Shown here piece by piece: positions 1 to 6,095 of a stretch of DNA of 7,610 bases; within the stretch, counting starts at the first letter, position 1, and the number at the start of each line of letters is the position of its first letter. The DNA lies in the NCBI GenBank assembly GCA_002730795.1, contig PCAX01000025.1:20368-27977 (forward strand). The letters are read 5' to 3'. The DNA is from Chloroflexota bacterium (GTDB lineage Bacteria > Chloroflexota > Dehalococcoidia > Lucifugimonadales > Lucifugimonadaceae). The notes below the pieces were generated by a model. It made no database searches. It saw nothing but the letters and a program-made list of their open reading frames with translations, and was not told the DNA's origin. The position numbers and the translations under genes were made by a program.

Positions 1-663
1 GAAACCCAAGGTTGGAACTTCAAAGTTGCAAATGTAAATGAAACAGGCATAGGAGGATTAAAAGAAGTAGTTTTTGAGGTTACTGGTGATACTGCTTATA
101 AGAAATTGAAATTGGAGAGTGGGGTTCACAGAGTTCAAAGAGTACCTACAACTGAATCTCAGGGTAGAATCCACACATCAACGGCAACGGTAGCCGTTTT
201 ACCTAAATCCGAAGATATGGATATTCAAATAAATGAAAATGATTTAAATATTGAAGTATTTCATTCTGGGGGCCCCGGAGGTCAAAACGTTAATAAATTA
301 GCAACTGCCATAAGAATTACTCATAAACCAAGTAGGTTAGTGGTCCAATGTCAAAATGAACGTTCCCAAATACAAAACCGATTACGAGCCATGGACATAT
401 TGAAAGCTCGCCTCTGGGACATGGAATTAAAAAAACGAAACGAAGAAATAAGTGCTGTCAGAAAAAGTCAAGTGGGAACAGGTGATAGATCTGAAAAAAT
501 TAGAACATACAATTTTCCTCAGTCACGCATTACTGATCATAGAATAAACTACACAAATCACCAATTAACCAAAGTAATGGACGGGGACTTAGGTGAATTC
601 GTAGATACCCTACTACAGGAACAACAAGCGAGATTACTTGCCTCATCGGAGAATATTTTCTAA
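1..663 (+). CDS. prfA: Peptide chain release factor 1 (RF1), 5' end missing
   Basis: RF1 recognises the stop codons UAA and UAG in the ribosomal A site and triggers peptidyl-tRNA hydrolysis. The reading frame is open from base 1, so the gene enters from outside the window; 220 codons are visible of about 360 usual, and the N-terminal ~140 residues are missing. A TTG at 106 is internal and is not the start. Visible landmarks are GVHRVQRVP followed by the codon-reading PxT tripeptide, here Pro-Thr-Thr (145-153), then ESQGRIHTST, the catalytic GGQ (277-285) in the context GGPGGQNVNK, and GTGDRSEKIRTYNFPQ with RITDHRIN. This last block is the RF1 form and argues against RF2. The TAA stop is 8 bp before prmC, whose product methylates the GGQ glutamine. 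The Pro before GGQ (GPGGQ rather than E. coli GAGGQ) is seen in some RF1 proteins and is not a defect. Confidence 0.97.
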   Translation, partial: ETQGWNFKVANVNETGIGGLKEVVFEVTGDTAYKKLKLESGVHRVQRVPTTESQGRIHTSTATVAVLPKSEDMDIQINENDLNIEVFHSGGPGGQNVNKLATAIRITHKPSRLVVQCQNERSQIQNRLRAMDILKARLWDMELKKRNEEISAVRKSQVGTGDRSEKIRTYNFPQSRITDHRINYTNHQLTKVMDGDLGEFVDTLLQEQQARLLASSENIF

Positions 664-671
664 TAAAAATA

Positions 672-1523
672 ATGAATACATCTGTATCAAATTTTTCTAG
701 AGAAATAGGAACTCAACTCAAATTTGCCGGGATTGACGATTATCCAATGGAGTCTAGACAACTAATTAGCTACTGTATGAATTGGGACCAAAGGCAATAC
801 ATTTCTTCTCTGAATTTACCGCTTGAAAAGGACAAAATGAAACGGATTGAAGCCCTTGTGAAACGAAGAATATCACGAGAACCAATACAGTATATACTTG
901 GTTCATCCAGTTTTTATGGTCGAACATTTTTTGTCAATCCTGACGTTCTTATACCCCGTCCCGAGACCGAACTACTGGTTGAACAGATTATAAAATTCGT
1001 CAAAGAAACAAACCTCAAAGAACCAAAAATATTGGATATTTGTACGGGTTCAGGAATAATAGCAATTTCTTTAGCAAAAGAATTACCATCCTCCAAAGTA
1101 ACAGCTACGGACATTTCAGAAGAAGCAATAGAAGTCGCTAAATTAAATGCTTTGAGGCATCAGGCAGACATAAAATTTATCCGAGAAAATTGTAAAGAAT
1201 CTATTTCTGGTTACTATGATATTTTTGTTTCAAACCCGCCGTACATTAAGACATCGGCTATAGACTCTCTTCAACCAGAAATACATTTGGAGCCCAGAAT
1301 AGCATTAGATGGAGGAATTGACGGGACAGACATTCTGGTCTCCATTATAAAAAATATAAGCAAGGCTTTTTACAAAAAACGAACAGCAATTTTTTTAGAG
1401 ATTGATCCAACGGTTTCGGAAAAAGTTGTCGAAGCCTCAAGATTATATTTTCCTAAAAGTTTCATAGACGTAACAAACGACTTCGCGGGTTTGAAAAGAA
1501 TATTGACCATACAAGAAAAATGA
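672..1523 (+). CDS. prmC: Release factor glutamine N5-methyltransferase PrmC (HemK)
   Basis: PrmC transfers a methyl group from S-adenosylmethionine to the GGQ glutamine of release factors, which raises termination efficiency. The 283-residue product has the family's usual length and layout. A helical N-terminal domain covers about 1-75 and contains REPIQYILG at 70-77, followed by FYGRTFFVNPDVLIPRPETE. The Rossmann-fold methyltransferase domain has the SAM-binding motif ILDICTGSG at 120-128 and the catalytic/substrate motif NPPY at 188-191, preceded by FVS. The ATG at 672 lies 8 bp after the prfA stop with no good Shine-Dalgarno sequence close by; a GGAGAA at 648-653 is too far upstream. Translation is therefore probably coupled to prfA. 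The TGA stop lies 5 bp from the stop of the converging rpsI. The gene was once annotated hemK (heme biosynthesis); NPPY and the prfA neighbour make the PrmC role secure. Confidence 0.97.
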   Translation: MNTSVSNFSREIGTQLKFAGIDDYPMESRQLISYCMNWDQRQYISSLNLPLEKDKMKRIEALVKRRISREPIQYILGSSSFYGRTFFVNPDVLIPRPETELLVEQIIKFVKETNLKEPKILDICTGSGIIAISLAKELPSSKVTATDISEEAIEVAKLNALRHQADIKFIRENCKESISGYYDIFVSNPPYIKTSAIDSLQPEIHLEPRIALDGGIDGTDILVSIIKNISKAFYKKRTAIFLEIDPTVSEKVVEASRLYFPKSFIDVTNDFAGLKRILTIQEK

Positions 1524-1528
1524 ATTGA

Positions 1529-1921
1529 TTATCTCTTTGTGTATTGGGCAGCCTTACGGGCTCTTTTCAACCCATACTTCTTACTTTCCTTCATTCTAGA
1601 ATCCCTCGTAAGTAAACCCTCGGATTTAAGAGGTTTCTTTGTGGTCTCATCCAACAACACCAAAGCCCTAGCGAGACCGTGAGATAACGCCCCCGCTTGA
1701 CCATTGATACCACCGCCTTCAATTTTAGCTATAACCGTAACTTTATCACTCATACCTGAAACTGCTAATGGCTTCAACGCTGTCTTCAACCAAGCATCAA
1801 CGGTAAAAAAATCTTCGACAGTTTTACCATTTACGATCACCCCACCCGGCGTATCATAAACTCTAACTCGAGCTGTAGATGTTTTCCTACGCCCAGTACC
1901 ATAAAAGTAATTACCTTCCAC
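1529..1921 (-). CDS. rpsI: 30S ribosomal protein S9
   Basis: S9 is a 30S head protein whose basic C-terminal tail reaches towards the P-site tRNA. The 130-residue product matches the family along its whole length: FYGTGRRKTSTARVRV near the N terminus, GGGINGQAGALSHGLARAL in the middle, and the conserved end GLLTRDSRMKESKKYGLKRARKAAQYTKR, finishing in Lys-Arg as expected (family usual: SKR). The start is a GTG at 1919-1921, only 3 bp after the rplM stop; no ATG fits, and an AAAGGA Shine-Dalgarno sits 7 bp upstream inside the end of rplM. L13 and S9 are commonly co-encoded in this order. It is the last gene of the minus-strand cluster; its TAA faces the prmC TGA across 5 bp, and no terminator hairpin is seen in or next to that gap. 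Confidence 0.97.
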   Translation of the reverse strand: MEGNYFYGTGRRKTSTARVRVYDTPGGVIVNGKTVEDFFTVDAWLKTALKPLAVSGMSDKVTVIAKIEGGGINGQAGALSHGLARALVLLDETTKKPLKSEGLLTRDSRMKESKKYGLKRARKAAQYTKR

Positions 1922-1924
1922 TGC

Positions 1925-2812
1925 TTATTCCTTTACAGATTGTTTTCGACTCGTTCGACCTTTTGGTTTATCGAGCACCTTAGTATTTCGCTTCGACTTA
2001 ACAGTACTCTTTACTGCAGATGTTTTCTTAGCACTGGCAGTACTCTTTACTGCAGATGTTTTCTTAGCACTGGCAGCAGTACTCTTTACTGCAGATGTTT
2101 TCTTAGCACTGGCAGTACTCTTTACTGCGGACGTTTTCTTAGCACTGGCAGTACTCTTTACTGCAGATGTTTTCTTAGTACTGGCAGTACTCTTTACTGC
2201 AGATGTTTTCTTAGCACTGGCAGTACTCTTTACTGCAGATGACTTATTAGCACTGGCAACACTCTTTACTGCAGACGCTTTCGCCTTAACCTTGTCAGTG
2301 GATACTGCAGATGACTTACTAGCACTGGCAGTACTCTTTACTGCAGACGCTTTCGCCTTAACCTTATTGAGTTTTAGCTTTTCACTAAAAGTAAATTGTG
2401 CCACATGGGGATGTTCGGCTTCAGGATAAACCTTCAATCTAGTAAACATTTTTCTTCCAATCTTGTTTTTTGGAAGCATACCTTTCACAGCAAGTTCAAT
2501 AACTCTCTCAGGATTATTCTTTTGGATAACGCTGAACGGAATCTCTTTCAAGTTACCAGGGTATTGGCTGTGTCTTTTGTATATTTTGTCGTGGAATTTA
2601 TTACCAGTAATTTTCACTTTCGACGCATTAACAACTACGACGTAATCTCCCGATAAAAGATGCCCCACATAACCTGGTTTATGTTTCCCCATTAAAATCG
2701 TAGCTATCCTAGTTGATAAGCGACCGAGAACCTCACCAGTAGCATCAAATAAATGCCAACTGGAATCCAGATCAGATTTTTTTGGATTGTAGTTTTTTAT
2801 CCGTGTCACCAT
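1925..2812 (-). CDS. rplM: 50S ribosomal protein L13 with a ~150-residue Lys/Ala/Ser repeat tail
   Basis: L13 is an early-assembly 50S protein that binds 23S rRNA. Residues 1-142 form a normal L13: DSSWHLFDATGEVLGRLSTRIATILMGKHK (17-45), GDYVVVVNASKVKITGNK (55-72), KRHSQYPGNLKEI (79-91), VKGMLPKNKIGRKMFTRLKVY (109-129) and EHPHVAQ (133-139). E. coli L13 ends at 142 residues, but this protein runs to 295. Residues 150-271 repeat a 12-residue unit of the type KKTSAVKSTASA, and a basic end (KSKRNTKVLDKPKGR...) follows. By my count residues 150-295 hold 36 Lys and 3 Arg against 3 acidic residues, so the tail is strongly cationic and probably disordered, like histone H1-type tails. The frame is continuous and the rpsI start overlaps its ribosome-binding region, so the tail is genuine coding sequence as assembled. 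The ATG has an AGGA 8 bp upstream. What the tail does is unknown; rRNA or DNA binding is a guess. Confidence 0.96.
   Translation of the reverse strand: MVTRIKNYNPKKSDLDSSWHLFDATGEVLGRLSTRIATILMGKHKPGYVGHLLSGDYVVVVNASKVKITGNKFHDKIYKRHSQYPGNLKEIPFSVIQKNNPERVIELAVKGMLPKNKIGRKMFTRLKVYPEAEHPHVAQFTFSEKLKLNKVKAKASAVKSTASASKSSAVSTDKVKAKASAVKSVASANKSSAVKSTASAKKTSAVKSTASTKKTSAVKSTASAKKTSAVKSTASAKKTSAVKSTAASAKKTSAVKSTASAKKTSAVKSTVKSKRNTKVLDKPKGRTSRKQSVKE
1929..1934 (-). promoter_or_regulatory. Shine-Dalgarno of rpsI
   Basis: The minus strand reads AAAGGAATAAGCA and then GTG. The AAAGGA lies 7 bases before the GTG and overlaps the last codons of rplM. It supports GTG at 1921 as the S9 start. Confidence 0.7.
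2001..2363 (-). repeat. Ten-unit 36-bp tandem repeat inside rplM
   Basis: On the plus strand the unit is gcagtactctttactgcag followed by atgttttcttagcactg. Ten units fit 2001-2363 exactly, apart from one extra gca triplet at 2073-2075. The units at 2037, 2076 and 2184 are identical; those at 2001, 2148 and 2112 differ by one, one and two bases. The four units at 2220-2363 are more diverged and form two copies of a 72-bp pair (2220-2291 and 2292-2363). Each unit encodes 12 residues. Because 36 and 3 are multiples of 3, gain or loss of units keeps the frame. It is not a CRISPR: there are no spacers. Confidence 0.95.
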
Positions 2813-2820
2813 TTAATAAA

Positions 2821-2824
2821 TCCT
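2821..2824 (-). promoter_or_regulatory. Shine-Dalgarno of rplM
   Basis: The minus strand reads AGGATTAGGATTTATTAA and then ATG. The proximal AGGA is 8 bases from the ATG; the distal copy overlaps the truA stop codon. This supports the chosen L13 start. Confidence 0.6.
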
Positions 2825-2828
2825 AATC

Positions 2829-3641
2829 CTATATTTTACTATCCAATAAACTTGGATGCGTCCGGAATATAGATGACCAACTGTGACTATATTTAACTGT
2901 CTTTAAGCAGAGACCTTTAGCTTTGGACACTTGTACAAATTCTCCTCGAATTTTTGATGCAAGATAGTATTTTACATCTTCTGGTGTTTTTTTCCCTAAA
3001 CCTATTTGCATCAATAATGACGAAATTCGTCGAATTTGTTGGTGAAGAAAAGCATTAGCTACAATTGTAAATATGACAAAATTAGAATCCCTAACAACAA
3101 AAGATTCAGAAACAATTCTTCTCGTAGGATTTCCTTTTTTCACAGAGGGACCAGCAAAAGCTTTGAAATCATGCGAACCAATTAAAAAAGACGCAGCGCA
3201 GTTCATCAATTGGTCATCCAAAGAACCTTTGACATGTTGAACATAATTCCGATGCCTAGGTAGAAGTACTTCCGAATCGGTAAAAGTGTACACATATTTT
3301 CTAGACCGGGCATCAAGACGGGGGTTAAACATCTTATAATTATTAGTTATTTCGTTCGCATAAACAATTCTTATATCTTCTCCAATATAAGCATTGATAG
3401 CACTCGTAATATTACTTATATTTTCCATATCATTATTTGTTAGGAACGTTGCTACTTGACCTTCAGCGTGAACTCCCGAATCAGTTCTACTCGCCAATTC
3501 CAACCTTGAAGTTAACCCAAATACCTTGTCAATGGCTTGCTCCAATTCACCTTGGACTGTCCTCAGTCCCTCCTGAAACTGCGATCCGTGAAAATAAGTC
3601 CCGTCATACGCAATAACTAAAACGATTTTTTTTTCAGTCAA
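2829..3641 (-). CDS. truA: tRNA pseudouridine(38-40) synthase TruA
   Basis: TruA converts uridines 38-40 of the tRNA anticodon arm to pseudouridine. The 270-residue product has the family's usual length. Conserved parts are IAYDGTYFHGSQ (10-21), RTVQGELEQAI (27-37), the catalytic aspartate block ASRTDSGVHAEGQVA with Asp54, RKYVYTF, and FLHQQIRRISSLLMQIGLGKK near the C terminus. Asp54 is intact. The usual Trp of FHGWQ is Ser here, and ASRTD replaces the commoner GRTD; I recall ASRTD from Chloroflexota-type TruA. The start is a TTG at 3639-3641 overlapping the rplQ stop as TTGA. No ATG or GTG fits between it and the conserved YDG, and no Shine-Dalgarno is visible, so initiation probably depends on ribosomes finishing rplQ. 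A run of nine A residues follows within the first six codons. A position between rplQ and rplM is common in bacteria. Confidence 0.95.
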   Translation of the reverse strand: MTEKKIVLVIAYDGTYFHGSQFQEGLRTVQGELEQAIDKVFGLTSRLELASRTDSGVHAEGQVATFLTNNDMENISNITSAINAYIGEDIRIVYANEITNNYKMFNPRLDARSRKYVYTFTDSEVLLPRHRNYVQHVKGSLDDQLMNCAASFLIGSHDFKAFAGPSVKKGNPTRRIVSESFVVRDSNFVIFTIVANAFLHQQIRRISSLLMQIGLGKKTPEDVKYYLASKIRGEFVQVSKAKGLCLKTVKYSHSWSSIFRTHPSLLDSKI

Positions 3642-3991
3642 TCGACTAGTTCAAGAAAAACCATCTCCGCCCCATCGCCCGGGCGATTACCTTTTCTCGT
3701 GATGCGTGTATACCCGCCCAATCTTTCTGTATATTTCGGTGCAATATCATCGAAGATCTTTTTCACCACGGTTTTATCAGTAACAAATGCAGAAACATTT
3801 CGACGATTATTAAGCGTGCCATTTTTTCCTAAAGTAATCATACCTTCAGCAAGAGAGCGTACTTCTTTAGCTTTAGCTACAGTTGTCTGAATCCTTCCAT
3901 GTCTTAGAAAGTCAGTTACCATGATTCGATACATAGCCCTACGAGGACCTTTGGCTCGCCCTAATTGACGTCCTTTTAGGCGGTGTCTCAT
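3638..3991 (-). CDS. rplQ: 50S ribosomal protein L17
   Basis: L17 is a 50S protein located near the exit of the peptide tunnel. The 117-residue product matches the family throughout: MRHRLKGRQLGRAKGPRRAMYR at the N terminus, LRHGRIQTTVAKAKEVRSLAEGMITLGK in the centre, and GGYTRITRKGNRPGDGAEMVFLELV at the C terminus. The ATG at 3989-3991 overlaps the rpoA TGA stop as ATGA, the usual sign of translational coupling. An AGGGA lies 5 bp upstream inside the rpoA tail codons. Its own TGA overlaps the truA TTG. The rpoA-rplQ pairing is nearly universal in bacteria. Confidence 0.98.
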   Translation of the reverse strand: MRHRLKGRQLGRAKGPRRAMYRIMVTDFLRHGRIQTTVAKAKEVRSLAEGMITLGKNGTLNNRRNVSAFVTDKTVVKKIFDDIAPKYTERLGGYTRITRKGNRPGDGAEMVFLELVD

Positions 3992-5034
3992 GAGGATCCC
4001 TGTTCTTCAGATTCTTCAGATTCTTCAGACACTTTAGGTGTATCAGACGGGAGAAGACCCTCTGTGGATAACACTTCAAATAACTCGTTTATAGATTTTT
4101 GTCCAAAGTTTCTTATCTTTAAAAGTTCACTACGAGGTAGGGCTAAAACTTCCCCTACTCTATTTATACCGGCCCGTTTCAAACAGTTTAACGTTCTAGC
4201 TGAAAGCTTCAGACTTTCCACAAGTGTGTTGTAAGCCTCTGGTGTAATACCTAAAACAGCAGCAGGATTGTCATTAGGATTATCTTCTACACCTATTCTG
4301 GTGAATTCAAAAAATTTATCCATCAACATATTAGATGATGATTTAAAGGCCTCAACTGGGTTAATCGTTCTATCGGTCCAAACTTCAACAGTCAAACGCT
4401 CCAAATCGCTTCTCTCTCCTATACGGATGTTCTCGACAGAAAAATTAGCCTTCTTAACCGGTGTAAAGATAGAGTCAACTGGCAATACACCTATAGGCAT
4501 ATCAGATCCTTTTTCAGCAACACGATACCCAACCCCGTGTTCCACGCTCAATTCCACTGAAAGCTGAGCTTTATCACTTTGAAGAGTCGCCAAATGATGT
4601 TCCGGATTAACTATTTCAAAATCGGAAGTAGCCATAATGTCACCGGCCTTTACTTCTCCCTCTCCACTTATCTCAAGCCTTAACCGACCGGGTCGGGATT
4701 GGTTAGATCTGATTCTAACCCCTTTTACGTTAATTAAAAATTCTACTATCTCTTCTTTCATATGGGGCACGGTAGTATATTCGTGATCCACTCCTTCTAT
4801 TTTAATCCAGTTTATTGCAGTTCCAGGCAGTGCCCCCAAAAGAGACCTTCTGAGTGGGTTACCAAGTGAGTTACCTAGTCCGGGTTCTAGTGGTTCTACC
4901 ACAAAAGAACCATAACTCTCATTAGATTCAATAATTCTTAACGCCATAGGCGGAACCTTTACGGCCGTCCCTTCATCACCTAGTATGGAAGAAACACCAT
5001 ACAGGTTCTCTTCAAAGTTTTGTGTCTGAATCAT
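3988..5034 (-). CDS. rpoA: DNA-directed RNA polymerase subunit alpha
   Basis: The alpha dimer seeds RNA polymerase assembly, and its C-terminal domain contacts UP elements and activators. The product has 348 residues, slightly long for the family. The N-terminal domain covers about 30-245, with YGSFVVEPLEPG (41-52), LGNPLRRSLLGALPG (57-71) and KIEGVDHEYTTVPHMKEEIVEFLINVKGVR. A linker follows (about 246-266). The C-terminal domain (about 268-325) contains LSARTLNCLKRAGINRVGEVLALPRSELLKIRNFGQKSINEL; Arg280 matches the DNA-contacting Arg265 of E. coli. About 28 residues precede the usual domain start. A strong AAGGAGA upstream of the first ATG shows that this start is used, not Met30. The protein ends in an acidic tail, SEESEESEEQGSS, encoded by a 9-bp triple repeat. 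Downstream rplQ overlaps by 4 bp. Confidence 0.98.
   Translation of the reverse strand: MIQTQNFEENLYGVSSILGDEGTAVKVPPMALRIIESNESYGSFVVEPLEPGLGNSLGNPLRRSLLGALPGTAINWIKIEGVDHEYTTVPHMKEEIVEFLINVKGVRIRSNQSRPGRLRLEISGEGEVKAGDIMATSDFEIVNPEHHLATLQSDKAQLSVELSVEHGVGYRVAEKGSDMPIGVLPVDSIFTPVKKANFSVENIRIGERSDLERLTVEVWTDRTINPVEAFKSSSNMLMDKFFEFTRIGVEDNPNDNPAAVLGITPEAYNTLVESLKLSARTLNCLKRAGINRVGEVLALPRSELLKIRNFGQKSINELFEVLSTEGLLPSDTPKVSEESEESEEQGSS
3997..4001 (-). promoter_or_regulatory. Shine-Dalgarno of rplQ
   Basis: The minus strand reads AGGGATCCTC and then ATG. AGGGA lies 5 bases before the L17 start, within the last codons (Gln-Gly-Ser-Ser) of rpoA. Confidence 0.6.
4003..4029 (-). repeat. Three tandem 9-bp repeats in the rpoA 3' end
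   Basis: The coding-strand unit TCTGAAGAA occurs three times without interruption and encodes Ser-Glu-Glu three times. It forms the acidic C-terminal tail of the alpha subunit. The copies are identical, which suggests recent slippage; the unit length keeps the frame. Confidence 0.9.
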
Positions 5035-5037
5035 TTG

Positions 5038-5664
5038 TTATCTCCTTGAATAATATTCAATGATTTGACGGGTGTCGATTGCCATTTCTACATCACTCGC
5101 CTGAGGTCCGGTAAGTACCGATCCTTTTCCATTATCCCGATCTGATTTCAACCAAGTGGGAACGATTGCACTAGCTCCTTGACCAGATTTTATTATTTCA
5201 AATCCTGGTTTACTCTTTGAAGCGTCTTTCCACTCAATTTCATCCCCAGTTTTTACTTGATAAGAAGGGATTGAAACCTTACGCCCATTTACTTTTATGT
5301 GACCATGATTAACTATTTGCCTAGCATGTGGTCTCGAGATAGCGAAACCCAATCTGTAAACAATATTATCAAGTCTTGACTCGAGTAATTCTAAAAGACG
5401 GTCTCCAGTGACCCCCTGCATGTCATTAGCTTTGCGATAATAATTCCTAAATTGTCGTTCCAGAACGCCGTAGATCGCTCGAGCTTTTTGCTTTTCTTTG
5501 AGCTGTTGTCCATATTCCGATACTCGCCTTCTTCTCTGGCCAGAGGAGTGATCACCTGGGGGAGTTTTTCTTCGTTCAAAAGCACATTTACCTGGGGGTT
5601 TAGAACACAGCTTAATTCCAAATCTCCTACAATTTTTGCACTTAGGTCCAATATATCTTGCCAT
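5038..5664 (-). CDS. rpsD: 30S ribosomal protein S4, with four N-terminal cysteines
   Basis: S4 is a primary 16S rRNA-binding protein that starts assembly of the 30S body. The 208-residue product is of normal length. The N-terminal region has Cys9, Cys12, Cys20 and Cys27, a pattern that fits the zinc-binding form known from Thermus S4. TPPGDHSSGQRRRRVSEYGQQLKEKQKARAIYGVLERQFRNYY follows. The S4 RNA-binding domain begins at about 98 with LESRLDNIVYRLGFAISRPHARQIVNHGHIKVNGRKVSIPSY. The protein ends IEYYSRR, as usual. The ATG has an AAGGA 5 bp upstream (5670-5674). The stop is 3 bp before rpoA, whose Shine-Dalgarno lies within the last S4 codons. In several bacteria S4 represses its own operon; no known S4 target structure could be recognised by eye here. 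Confidence 0.98.
   Translation of the reverse strand: MARYIGPKCKNCRRFGIKLCSKPPGKCAFERRKTPPGDHSSGQRRRRVSEYGQQLKEKQKARAIYGVLERQFRNYYRKANDMQGVTGDRLLELLESRLDNIVYRLGFAISRPHARQIVNHGHIKVNGRKVSIPSYQVKTGDEIEWKDASKSKPGFEIIKSGQGASAIVPTWLKSDRDNGKGSVLTGPQASDVEMAIDTRQIIEYYSRR
5041..5047 (-). promoter_or_regulatory. Shine-Dalgarno of rpoA
   Basis: The minus strand reads AAGGAGATAACAA and then ATG. This is the strongest Shine-Dalgarno in the window, with 6 bases between AAGGAGA and the ATG. It overlaps the final codons and stop of rpsD. It decides the rpoA start at 5034 over an internal ATG at codon 30. Confidence 0.85.
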
Positions 5665-5711
5665 TTAAATCCTTATTTGTAAAAGTTGTAAAAAATTGTC
5701 TGTATAAATCG

Positions 5712-6095
5712 TTAGACCCGACGCTTTTTAGGAGGTCGGCAACCATTATGAGGGGTAGGCGTAACGTCTTTAATAGATATAACTCGGATACCAGTCGCCT
5801 GAATAGCTCTGATAGCCGCTTCACGACCTGCCCCAGGACCTTTCACCATACAATCTACCGTTTTCATTCCATTTTCAATAGCGACCTTGGCAGCAGCCTC
5901 TCCAGCTCTTTGGGCAGCAAACGCCGTAGATTTTCGAGACCCAGTAAACCCCATAGCTCCGGCGCTACTTTTAGCAACGACATCACCCTGAGTGTCGGTC
6001 AAAGTAACCAAAGTATTGTTAAACGTGGCATTAATATATGCGCACCCCTGAGGAACAAATTTCTTTTCCCTTTTACGGGTTCTCTGCCTAGGCAT
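5712..6095 (-). CDS. rpsK: 30S ribosomal protein S11
   Basis: S11 sits on the 30S platform and helps shape the E-site mRNA path. The 127-residue product is close to the usual ~129. Conserved segments include AYINATFNNTLVTLTDTQGDVV, KSSAGAMGFTGSRKSTAFAAQRAGEAAAK, VKGPGAGREAAIRAIQATG and the signature end DVTPTPHNGCRPPKKRRV. The ATG has a GGAGAA Shine-Dalgarno at 6098-6103. A 78-bp gap separates it from rpsM upstream and a 47-bp gap from rpsD downstream, the two largest spacings in the cluster. Neither gap holds a convincing promoter or terminator. Confidence 0.98.
   Translation of the reverse strand: MPRQRTRKREKKFVPQGCAYINATFNNTLVTLTDTQGDVVAKSSAGAMGFTGSRKSTAFAAQRAGEAAAKVAIENGMKTVDCMVKGPGAGREAAIRAIQATGIRVISIKDVTPTPHNGCRPPKKRRV

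Noticed and set aside
106..108. TTG as the start of a 185-codon prfA
   Set aside because: The frame is open upstream to base 1 and the upstream residues (TGIGGLKEVVFEV) match RF1, so this is an internal Leu codon.
277..285. GPGGQ in RF1 as a sign of an unusual release factor (e.g. ArfB-like)
   Set aside because: The PxT codon-reading motif and the GTGDRSEKIRTYNFPQ block are present, so this is an ordinary RF1; Pro before GGQ occurs in other RF1 proteins.
1940..2242. Plus-strand open frame of 100 codons encoding a Cys/Leu/Ser repeat protein
   Set aside because: It is the reverse-strand reading of the rplM repeat; the periodic pattern is a mirror of the L13 tail and there is no independent support.
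2001..2363. CRISPR-like array: 36-bp repeats with internal hairpins
   Set aside because: The units follow each other directly with no spacers, stay in one reading frame and lie inside rplM. No cas gene is nearby.
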